Shown: one piece after another, positions 16,497 to 23,506 of the stretch
Numbering within the stretch: the first letter of the stretch is position 1
Layout of the letters: every line of letters begins with the position of its first letter
Assembly (NCBI GenBank): GCA_017544665.1
Contig: JAFYDS010000110.1
Coordinates: 1 to 38,073 of the forward strand
Source of the DNA: Clostridia bacterium
GTDB taxonomy: Bacteria > Bacillota > Clostridia > Oscillospirales > Acutalibacteraceae
DNA length: 38,073 nucleotides
Direction of reading: 5' to 3'
The notes under the pieces: generated by a model
Told to the model about the DNA's origin: nothing
What the model saw: only the letters and a program-made list of their open reading frames with translations
The model's database searches: none
Program-made: the position numbers and the translations under genes

Positions 16497-19400
16497 TTAT
16501 TCTGCGGCGGAAACATACGGCGCGGCGAGAATGCCGGTTTTGCGCAGCACATATTCATAGCTCCAGTCCGCGCCGTCGGTACGCCACGCATTGGGACCGT
16601 GCCAGTGCGCCGCCTCGTTGACCATGTGCAGCGGGCCGAAGGTGTTGAAGCGGTGCAGGAAGAGCTCCAGCTCCACCGCGTGTTCACCCAGCGTCAGTCC
16701 ATCGACCTTCAGCACATAGGGCGGATAAATGATGTGGCCCTTCACGTCGCCGTCAACGCGGACTTTGATCAGCGCGCCGCGGTAATCCGACGCGCGGATC
16801 ACCAGCGTTCCGTCGTTCGCAGCTGCGGAGAAGCGGTATTTAACGCAGCCGCCGTAGAACGGGAAGCCCTGCCGCGTCAGATCGCCGAACGCGAGTTTGT
16901 CCGGCAGCGGCGTCAGCTTGCCCACCCTTCCGGTGCTGTCCACACCGAAATCGCCGAGAATGAACATCGCTTCTGTGTTGGACGCCTTGCCGAACGGAAG
17001 AATAACCTCCAGCACGTTCTTGCCTTTTTGCAGCGGCGGCAGCGCCACCGTACCGATACAGCGGTCCACAAAGAAGCCGTCCGGCGTTTTTGCAACCGGG
17101 GCGCCGTTCAGCGTGATCTCTGCCAGCGCAGCGTCCTCGAGCGCAAGCTTTGCGCCCGTCACGGCGATCTCGCTTTCGAAGGTGAAACGCAGCGTCAGCC
17201 GGTGCGTTGACGGCACCTTGCCCGTGATATAGGGCTGCACGATGTGGCCGCTGCGTCCCGGCAGACCGAGCTGCGCACGGCAAAGGTTGTCGAGGCGCAA
17301 AATCTCCTCCGGACCGCGGAACATCGGTTTATCGTCCAGCTTGAACTGCGCGTAATCGAGCACCAACACGTTCGGCTCGGTCAGTTCGTAGTCCACAAAC
17401 GTTTGCGGCAGCACGGCAAGCGGCAGTTCAGGCGCCGCAGCCGCCTGTGCGGGCTGCGCCCGACCTTCCGTCAGCTTCAAAAGCAGTGAATCATAGCCGT
17501 AAAGCTTCGTTTTGATGATCGTCTGCCCGCCGCGGTAGAACGCCTCCATCGGCGCTGTATCTCCGGTCTGCGTATCGTAAACCACCGGTGTATAGATTCC
17601 CTGCAGACAGATCTGGATCTCCTGCCCGCCGTCCACGTCCTTGCAAAACGGCTCTTGGGCGTTCGCGAGGAACAGCCACCGGCAGTCATTATCCTGCCGC
17701 AGCTGATAAACAAAGCGGTCGCTCAGCGCGCCGTCGGCACGGCGCACCGTCACGGTCCGGTTTTCTTCAAGACATTCCAGCAGCGCAGCGCGGGAGAAGT
17801 CGATCCGAATCGAGCGCGCGGCAAGCTGTTTGCCTTTGTCGGAGGGCACCGCGTCGCAAAGCGTCGGCGCGTCGCCCATGAAGACGAGCTTTCCACCCGC
17901 GTCGCGGAACGCGGAAAGCAGCTTGCAGGTCGTCCCGCGCAGCGTCTCGCAGCCCGGCACGATCACAACGTCATACTGCATCTTGCCGACCTGCAAAGGC
18001 GCGCCCGGCGTCCTGCACTGCGACGGGAGCAGCGACTCCGAAACAAAGTCGAAGTCGATACTGCCCTTAAGCAGCCAGTCTGTAACGCTCCAAAAACGGT
18101 CGTCCAGACTTTCGCGCAGGAGCGCGGACTTGTCGTTCGGCCCCCAATGCAGCCAGAAGCTTTCCACCGGGTGGATCACGGCGACCTTCACGATCGGTTT
18201 GCCGCGGGTCAGCGCCGTATTGACGCGGGCGAAGTGGTCCTCGATCACGCGGTACTCTTTATACCACGGAGATTGATCGTGGATCGACGCGGGGTAGTCG
18301 CGTTTGGCTTCGCCCTTCATAGAGTACCAGGAGAGATGCGGCACGCGGACAGTCACGCCGAGCGCGGCCTGCCAGTCGCCCTGATGCTTATAGATCCGGA
18401 AATCGCAGTCCCACGCCGTGACGCCGTACAGCTCCGAGAGTACGCCCTCTTTGCCGAACTGGTGCGCCGCGGACTGCGCCTGTTTCGCGGTGGTGAATTC
18501 GTGGCTGTTGCAAAGCATATCGATCCCGGGCAGTCCGAAGCCGCGGTAGGACCGCATCGCTTCGCCGAGCGCGGCCGTCTGACTGCGCAGCGACGGCTCC
18601 TCCATCATGTGCCCGGTCAGCGCGATATTGTTCTCTTTGCACCACGCGCCGACGGTGTCGGCGAACGAATGGGCAAACAGCTCGCTGATCAGGTCGTGAT
18701 AGCGATAGCGGGCAAGCGAGATTCTGCCGTCCGGGAGGTCCCAGAACAGCTCCGGCAGCGTCGCAAAGATATCTTCGCCGTAGGTTTCTTTATACAAAGC
18801 CGGCACCCGGTCGGTCCAAGGCATTTCAATGTTCATCTGATCAAACGAATTGTTCAGCAGACGTTTGCGCGAGAACTGCGGCTCGTCGGTGAAAATCGCG
18901 GGCACGGTCTTGTCGAACTCGCTGCCGACCGTCTTTTTGTACCGTTCGTGCGTCACTTCCACGAAGCGCTTGATCGCCTCTTCGTTCAATGTATCGACAT
19001 AGGTCTGGTTGTTGAACCAGCTGTCCGGCGTCGCGATTTTGAGATAGGCGTACCATTTGTTGCCCTCGGCGGCGTCCGCTTCGCCGATGCGGCGGTACGA
19101 AGAGAGAAAGCCTTCGTCGTCCAGCACGATATCGTAGCAGGCAAGCAGCGTCCCGCCGTCCGCGGCAGCCTTTTCAAAGGGCGTGAACAGCAAATGCCGC
19201 GCCCGGTAGCGGACGTCTTTCGTGACGATGCCGCCCGCCGCGCCCGAGGACCAGCGATCCTCGTCATACAGCCAGGCGAGCATCTCGTTTTCCTTTGCCT
19301 TGTCCACGCAGAACGAGACAAGATCCATGAACGCGTCGCTCAGATACTCATTTTCAAGGCCGGTGCGGACATGCATATGAAAGCCGCCGAGCCCCATTTC

Positions 19401-19544
19401 TTTGAAGACACCGATCTGCCGCGCGAGTTCCTTTTTTTCGAGGTAACCGTTCCACGCCCAGAACGGCGTGCCGCGGTATTCCGCTGTAGGAGAGCGAAAC
19501 AGCGCGTCCGACAGCACCGCTTCTTTGTTCTTTTTATACAACAT
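16497..19544 (-). CDS. Large GH106-like glycoside hydrolase
   Basis: A 1015-residue cytoplasmic protein. The N-terminal catalytic barrel begins YRGTPFWAWNGYLEKKEL, then GLGGFHMHVRTGLENEYL and WLYDEDRWSSGAAGGIVTKD near residues 85-105, a pattern seen in GH106-type alpha-L-rhamnosidase relatives. AIFTDEPQF near 215 and LSELYGVTAWD near 390 contain the likely catalytic acids. The C-terminal 350 residues are beta-rich and galactose-binding-like (LNGAPVAKT, GKNVLEVILPFG). The start at ATG 19542-19544 has AGGCGGG upstream; an ATG seven codons earlier has none. It is the first gene of the catabolic run and follows a very good promoter. Related proteins are often annotated only as glycosyl hydrolase, so rhamnosidase activity is a family guess. 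Confidence 0.8.
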   Translation of the reverse strand: MLYKKNKEAVLSDALFRSPTAEYRGTPFWAWNGYLEKKELARQIGVFKEMGLGGFHMHVRTGLENEYLSDAFMDLVSFCVDKAKENEMLAWLYDEDRWSSGAAGGIVTKDVRYRARHLLFTPFEKAAADGGTLLACYDIVLDDEGFLSSYRRIGEADAAEGNKWYAYLKIATPDSWFNNQTYVDTLNEEAIKRFVEVTHERYKKTVGSEFDKTVPAIFTDEPQFSRKRLLNNSFDQMNIEMPWTDRVPALYKETYGEDIFATLPELFWDLPDGRISLARYRYHDLISELFAHSFADTVGAWCKENNIALTGHMMEEPSLRSQTAALGEAMRSYRGFGLPGIDMLCNSHEFTTAKQAQSAAHQFGKEGVLSELYGVTAWDCDFRIYKHQGDWQAALGVTVRVPHLSWYSMKGEAKRDYPASIHDQSPWYKEYRVIEDHFARVNTALTRGKPIVKVAVIHPVESFWLHWGPNDKSALLRESLDDRFWSVTDWLLKGSIDFDFVSESLLPSQCRTPGAPLQVGKMQYDVVIVPGCETLRGTTCKLLSAFRDAGGKLVFMGDAPTLCDAVPSDKGKQLAARSIRIDFSRAALLECLEENRTVTVRRADGALSDRFVYQLRQDNDCRWLFLANAQEPFCKDVDGGQEIQICLQGIYTPVVYDTQTGDTAPMEAFYRGGQTIIKTKLYGYDSLLLKLTEGRAQPAQAAAAPELPLAVLPQTFVDYELTEPNVLVLDYAQFKLDDKPMFRGPEEILRLDNLCRAQLGLPGRSGHIVQPYITGKVPSTHRLTLRFTFESEIAVTGAKLALEDAALAEITLNGAPVAKTPDGFFVDRCIGTVALPPLQKGKNVLEVILPFGKASNTEAMFILGDFGVDSTGRVGKLTPLPDKLAFGDLTRQGFPFYGGCVKYRFSAAANDGTLVIRASDYRGALIKVRVDGDVKGHIIYPPYVLKVDGLTLGEHAVELELFLHRFNTFGPLHMVNEAAHWHGPNAWRTDGADWSYEYVLRKTGILAAPYVSAAE

Positions 19545-19582
19545 GATTTCCCGCCTGCTTTCCATAGGTATTCTATAATCGC

Positions 19583-19611
19583 ATTATAACAAATCCCGCT
19601 GTGCAAAGCAA
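19583..19611 (-). promoter_or_regulatory. Sigma-A promoter of the GH106-like gene
   Basis: On the minus strand TTGCTT is followed by a 17-base spacer and TATAAT, with a TG one base before the -10 (extended -10). The site lies about 40 bases before the start codon. It is probably the first promoter of the whole minus-strand catabolic locus. Confidence 0.8.
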
Positions 19612-19655
19612 GCGGGAACGAAAAAAAGTCGGGTGGTTTTTGATGAAGATTTCTT

Positions 19656-19696
19656 AAAAAAACACCGCAGTTCGTCCTGACGGACGGACTGCGGTG
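19656..19696 (-). terminator. Terminator of the small secreted protein gene
   Basis: A 15-bp stem (CACCGCAGTYCGTCC with one G-T pair, four-base loop) is followed on the minus strand by seven T. It lies just after the stop codon of the 168-residue secreted protein and insulates it from the catabolic operon. Confidence 0.92.
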
Positions 19697-19712
19697 CAGT
19701 GATGGGAGGATA

Positions 19713-20219
19713 TCACTTTACGCCGGTGATGACACCGTAGTTGATCTCGAATTTGATGCCGGTCATATCGGACGCCTTGTGCAGGGAACCCTGCCGCTCG
19801 GGCGTAATGGTGATCTTATACTGGACGCCCTTGCCGGGGAGCCGCAGATTCTCGGTCAGGATACCGGAATACGGATTGCAGTGGAACTTGCCGGAAAGCT
19901 TGTCCTGCTGGACCCAATGGTCGCCCGCTTTTTTATAGACGGTCAGTTGGATCGCTTTGGTGTCGCCCGTTTTGCTCTCACGATAATTGTCCCGGTAAGC
20001 AATGGGGATTGTGATTTTCACGATCGTGTTGACGATTCCGCAGGAAAGGCTGGTGTACCACGCCTTGTTGGTCGTCAGGCAGACCGACTGCCCGCCTCTG
20101 ATCCCGCTGACCTGGCGTCCGCCTGTGCTGATAGTGGCGGCGTCAACAGTCATACCGATGGATCCCGCAACGGTGAGAACGATACAAAGCAATGCAATAC
20201 ATCTCCAAAGTGTTTTCAT
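19713..20219 (-). CDS. Small secreted protein of unknown function
   Basis: A 168-residue protein with a clear signal peptide (MKTLWRCIALLCIVLTVAG, probable cleavage after VDA near residue 27). The mature part is rich in Thr, Lys, Gly and beta-branched residues and has four Cys in all, two of them in or near the export signal. Segments such as KAIQLTVYKKAGDHWVQQ and GVQYKITITPERQ read like edge strands of a small beta-sandwich. I recognise no family. The ATG is chosen because AAGGAG lies ten bases upstream. It is monocistronic, with its own promoter and terminator, next to a two-component system. TTAA boxes like those before the regulator gene lie just upstream of its -35, so it is probably a target of that system, perhaps an envelope-stress or surface protein. 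Confidence 0.8.
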   Translation of the reverse strand: MKTLWRCIALLCIVLTVAGSIGMTVDAATISTGGRQVSGIRGGQSVCLTTNKAWYTSLSCGIVNTIVKITIPIAYRDNYRESKTGDTKAIQLTVYKKAGDHWVQQDKLSGKFHCNPYSGILTENLRLPGKGVQYKITITPERQGSLHKASDMTGIKFEINYGVITGVK

Positions 20220-20252
20220 GGTCTTCCGACTCCTTCGCGATTTGTTGATATG

Positions 20253-20281
20253 ATTATACCCGTACACTGCTTAAGATTCAA
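20253..20281 (-). promoter_or_regulatory. Promoter of the small secreted protein gene
   Basis: On the minus strand TTGAAT is followed by a 17-base spacer and TATAAT, about 35 bases before the start codon. Three 11-bp phased boxes begin nine bases upstream of the -35. Confidence 0.8.
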
Positions 20282-20290
20282 TTTCATATC

Positions 20291-20323
20291 ACATTAAGAA
20301 CGTATTAACAAGACGTTAAGAAT
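20291..20323. promoter_or_regulatory. Three 11-bp TTAA boxes upstream of secreted-protein promoter
   Basis: On the plus strand three consecutive 11-mers read ACATTAAGAAC, GTATTAACAAG and ACGTTAAGAAT. The TTAA cores are exactly 11 bases apart, one helical turn, as expected for tandem binding of an OmpR-family dimer upstream of the -35. A CATTAAGA core is shared with the boxes before the response regulator gene. Confidence 0.6.
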
Positions 20324-20325
20324 GT

Positions 20326-20356
20326 AAAAAACCGGCTTTGCTTTCGCAAAACCGGT
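20326..20356 (-). terminator. Terminator of the two-component operon
   Basis: An 11-bp stem with one mismatch (ACCGGYTTTGC), a four-base loop and six T on the minus strand lies 14 bases after the histidine kinase stop. T residues also follow on the plus strand. The terminator ends next to the phased boxes of the neighbouring gene. Confidence 0.8.
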
Positions 20357-20369
20357 CTGTTTTTTTGTT

Positions 20370-22349
20370 TTACGCTTCCGTTTCCGGCGCCGGTTCGGAC
20401 AGCCGGAACAAAAGCTCGGTTTTGAACAGGTCACCGTCCACACGCAGGTCAAAAGTACCTTCCTGCAGCTCCGTGAACTGTTTCGCGATGGAGATGCCGA
20501 GTCCGTTGCCGCTGGACGTCCGCGCCTTATCGTTGCGGCGGAAGCGCTGGATCAGCTCCTCCTCGCTCAGCGTAATACGCTGCGCCGAGGTATTCTTGAA
20601 CGAGACCGCCGCGTATTCGCCGCGCTTTTCGATTTCCATATAGACGCGCGTCTGCGGCATCGCGTATTTGCAGATGTTCTGCAGCAGATTCTGGAAGACG
20701 CGCCACAGCATGGAGCTGTCGCAGCGGACAAGCAGCGACTGATCCGGGAACACGACTTCCGGCTCCAGCTGTTTTTCCGCAAACGCGGGAGCAAACTCCT
20801 CAAGCACCTGCGAAAGATACAGCCCGATATCCAGCGATTCGAACGTCGCCTTCACCGTGCCGGTGGAAAGCTTGGAAACGTCGATCAGGCTTTGCAGCAG
20901 ATCGTTCAGCCGTTCCGACTGGTGACTGATGACGCCGAGGTAGTTGCGCAGTTCCTCTTCGCTGCAGCCGCCGCTGCTGACAAGATCGGCGTAATTGATA
21001 ATGGAAGTCAGCGGCGTCTTGATATCGTGGGAAATGTTGGCGATCAGCTCGTTGCGCATTTCGGCGCTGCGCTGCTTTTCCTGCATCGCTTCCAGAATAT
21101 CGCCCTTGATGCTCACAAAGTCGTCCGAGATCTCCTTGAAATCGCCGAAGAGAACAGCCGCCGCGTCCTCGGTCTCGTCCAGCTTGCCTTCCGCAAGCTT
21201 TTTACTGCTGACACGCAGTTGGTGGATATTGACGATCATCATATAGAAGAGCGAGCCGATAATGCTGACGACAATCAGCTGTACGATCGCAAAGTAGGTG
21301 AACTTGAATTCGGAAAGCGGTCCGTTCTGGTGGGTCTTATACTGGAACAGAAAGATGAGTGTGAGCAGGACCTCGAACGTAACAAGGGCGATGATCGTGA
21401 TCAGCACCTTGCTGATGAACCGCACCTTGAAATCGCCTTTGTCTTTTTTGCCGGGATTCTTTTTGCGGATCGCGGCAATCAGCTTGTAGATCAGCGTGTT
21501 GCGGTAAACATGGCCGTATTTGATTCGCGTTGCCAATGAGATCACAAACAGCAGCATGATCGCCGAGATGATGAACGCAAGAAGCAGAATGACCGCGTTC
21601 CAGAGCACCAGATTGGTTTGCTTGATGTCCGCGACGGAAGTCAGTACAATCAACAGCGTCACAAACGCCATGATCAGCGCCATCAGCATCAGCAGCAAAT
21701 CAAAGGGGATCTTGTCGATGAACCGTTCCGGCGCTGCAGACTGGTTCTTTACGTCCTTGCGGCTGACGCTGCTCATAATCACGCCGAGCACCAGAATCGA
21801 AAGCAGGATGAACAGCGCGAGCAGAACAAGGATCGGATATTTGACGACGTTTGCCATATTGACGAGAGACGCCGCCAAATGATAACTGTCCCGGGCGGGC
21901 AGCCCCGCACGCAGATAGAGATGGATCACGCCCTCGGTCGTCTGCCCGTCCGCGTTGCAGACGGTAAACGGCCGATAAACGGAATAGGCGACGCCGCTCG
22001 TCGGGTCAAAGCCGCCGTCCTGCGCGCTGGTATCCAGCAGGACATTGCCGTTTGCGTCCTGCGCAATCATGACGACATTGCTTGTCGCCTTGCTGTAGCT
22101 GTGCAGCAGCGCGGAGACGTCTTCGCCCGAAAGCAGCATAGTCAGCCCGTGCTCCATCTTTTCAAAATCTTCGCCCGTCTTGACCCGGTAGGTCTCCTGA
22201 ATCGCATACGTATCGCAGTCTTCCGCATAGAAATGGTAGTCCACCATACAGTCGATCGCCAGCAGCAGCGCAACCACGATCTCCGCCAGCAGCAGATACA
22301 GAAAGATCGCCGTGATCTTGTCGGAAAGGTTTTTCATCATGTACTTCAT
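20370..22349 (-). CDS. Membrane sensor histidine kinase
   Basis: A histidine kinase of about 659 residues. An N-terminal transmembrane helix (about 12-34) and an extracytoplasmic region of some 135 residues are followed by a second helix near 175-200, and then four more hydrophobic segments near 215-235, 250-275, 315-335 and 350-370. A HAMP-like linker (QLRVSSKKLAEGKLDE) precedes the HisKA segment NELIANISHDIKTPLTSI, with the phospho-accepting His near residue 441. The ATPase domain has an N box QNLLQNICKYA and G box GNGLGISIAKQF. It follows the regulator gene, whose TGA overlaps a possible TTG start (22353-22355) with GGAG eight bases before it; the ATG at 22347-22349 is the alternative used here. 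The signal sensed is unknown. Confidence 0.93.
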   Translation of the reverse strand: MKYMMKNLSDKITAIFLYLLLAEIVVALLLAIDCMVDYHFYAEDCDTYAIQETYRVKTGEDFEKMEHGLTMLLSGEDVSALLHSYSKATSNVVMIAQDANGNVLLDTSAQDGGFDPTSGVAYSVYRPFTVCNADGQTTEGVIHLYLRAGLPARDSYHLAASLVNMANVVKYPILVLLALFILLSILVLGVIMSSVSRKDVKNQSAAPERFIDKIPFDLLLMLMALIMAFVTLLIVLTSVADIKQTNLVLWNAVILLLAFIISAIMLLFVISLATRIKYGHVYRNTLIYKLIAAIRKKNPGKKDKGDFKVRFISKVLITIIALVTFEVLLTLIFLFQYKTHQNGPLSEFKFTYFAIVQLIVVSIIGSLFYMMIVNIHQLRVSSKKLAEGKLDETEDAAAVLFGDFKEISDDFVSIKGDILEAMQEKQRSAEMRNELIANISHDIKTPLTSIINYADLVSSGGCSEEELRNYLGVISHQSERLNDLLQSLIDVSKLSTGTVKATFESLDIGLYLSQVLEEFAPAFAEKQLEPEVVFPDQSLLVRCDSSMLWRVFQNLLQNICKYAMPQTRVYMEIEKRGEYAAVSFKNTSAQRITLSEEELIQRFRRNDKARTSSGNGLGISIAKQFTELQEGTFDLRVDGDLFKTELLFRLSEPAPETEA

Positions 22350-22351
22350 GG

Positions 22352-23056
22352 TCAATCCATCTTCTCCATTTTGTACCCGTAGCCGAACACGGAAATGAGA
22401 TAGCGCGGCTGTGCGGGATAGATTTCGATTTTTTCACGGATATGCCGGATATGCACCAACACCGTATTTTCGGCGCCCAGCGGGTCGCAGTTCCAGACGC
22501 GTTTATAAATCTCCTTGAGCGAGAAGACTGTACCCGCGTTGGCGGTCAAGAGCTTGAGAATGGAAAACTCCGTCGGCGTCAGGCTGATGGGCGCATCATC
22601 CACGGTCACGCGCTTTTCCACGTCGTCGATCACGATCGGTCCGATGCAGATAAGCCCCGGCTTCTGCTGCGGCTGTGCGTTGTCGCGGCGGCTGTTGCGT
22701 CTGAGCTGATATTCCACGCGCGCAGCGACCTCGATCTTGTTGAACGGCTTCGTGATATAGTCGTCCACGCCGATCTGAAACGCCATCCGTTTATCTTCCG
22801 CCTCGCTCCTTGCGGTCAGCAGAATCACCGGAACGTCCGACGTTTTCCGGATCTCATACAGCGTTTCGATCCCATCCAGCTCCGGCATCATCACATCCAT
22901 CAGCACCAGATCGACCGGCTGGTCGCGCAGGACCTCCAGCGCCTCTTTGCCGTTATATGCTTCCACGATCTGATAGGTTTTGTTGTCGGCGAGCAAATAA
23001 ATCCTGAGGGCGCGCACGATATCCTTATCGTCGTCACAAATCAAAATACGATACAT
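22352..23056 (-). CDS. OmpR/PhoB-family response regulator
   Basis: A 234-residue protein with a receiver domain (acidic pocket CDDD at 7-10, phosphorylation site VLMDVMMPE with Asp54, switch Thr in LLTARS, Lys in YITKPF) and a winged-helix DNA-binding domain (SLTPTEFSILKLL, ENTVLVHIRHIREKIE, ISVFGYGYKME). The ATG 23054-23056 has AGGAGG eleven bases upstream; a longer frame starts inside the promoter and is rejected. It should be phosphorylated by the kinase encoded directly downstream and bind tandem repeats at 11-bp spacing. Such repeats lie immediately upstream of its own -35, so autoregulation is likely. Confidence 0.96.
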   Translation of the reverse strand: MYRILICDDDKDIVRALRIYLLADNKTYQIVEAYNGKEALEVLRDQPVDLVLMDVMMPELDGIETLYEIRKTSDVPVILLTARSEAEDKRMAFQIGVDDYITKPFNKIEVAARVEYQLRRNSRRDNAQPQQKPGLICIGPIVIDDVEKRVTVDDAPISLTPTEFSILKLLTANAGTVFSLKEIYKRVWNCDPLGAENTVLVHIRHIREKIEIYPAQPRYLISVFGYGYKMEKMD

Positions 23057-23096
23057 TCTACCGCCATCCTCCTCTTCTTGAGTTAACTTGTTATTC

Positions 23097-23125
23097 ATTA
23101 TATAGAATAAAACCGCCGTTTTCAA
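23097..23125 (-). promoter_or_regulatory. Promoter of the two-component operon
   Basis: On the minus strand TTGAAA is followed by a 17-base spacer and TATAAT, about 40 bases before the regulator start. The first phased TTAA box almost touches the -35. Confidence 0.82.
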
Positions 23126-23126
23126 T

Positions 23127-23172
23127 TCTTTTAATGAGAAAAATGCGCAATCTTAATGAAATCTTAAGGTCT
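23127..23172. promoter_or_regulatory. 11-bp phased TTAA boxes upstream of regulator promoter
   Basis: TTAA cores begin at 23131, 23153 and 23164, that is at 22- and 11-base intervals; the position in between (23142) is degenerate. On the minus strand the boxes read CATTAAAA, CATTAAGA and CCTTAAGA. The CATTAAGA core occurs again before the small secreted protein gene. The layout fits a response regulator activating from just upstream of the -35. Confidence 0.6.
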
Positions 23173-23440
23173 GTGCCGCGTGATCTCTCTTCCCGTCGAG
23201 ACACGGCAGCAGACGGGACCGGGTCCAAAAAACGACTATCATTTCACGTTGATTTCTCTCAAAAGAGGCCGTTTCCTGCATTTATAATAGGAAACAAGTT
23301 TTTTACGCGTATCCCGGAAATCTGTATTTCAGAAAAAAGAGGCACGGAAAACGCTTCATAACGTGCGTCATGCCGCTGTCAAAAAAAGTCCGCACAAACT
23401 ATCCATAAGGGTTAAAAAAACTTAAACCTCCCGCCTTGTA
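23173..23440. other. Intergenic region between divergent operons
   Basis: No gene is supported in this stretch. It contains one notable element, a perfect 7-bp inverted repeat GTTTCCT / AGGAAAC (23271-23295, 11-base spacer containing TATAAT), followed three bases later by six T on the plus strand. It could be an operator or a weak terminator of an unseen plus-strand transcript. The rest shows no recognised riboswitch or RNA. Confidence 0.5.
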
Positions 23441-23470
23441 TTGACAGCGGTGTTTCAAACCTTATATAAT
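23441..23470 (+). promoter_or_regulatory. Promoter of the plus-strand GH3 operon
   Basis: TTGACA (full consensus) is followed by an 18-base spacer and TATAAT, about 36 bases before the GH3 start codon. It probably drives all seven plus-strand genes. Confidence 0.85.
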
Positions 23471-23506
23471 GAAAAAAACACCACTTGAAGGACGGAGGGA
23501 TCGTCC

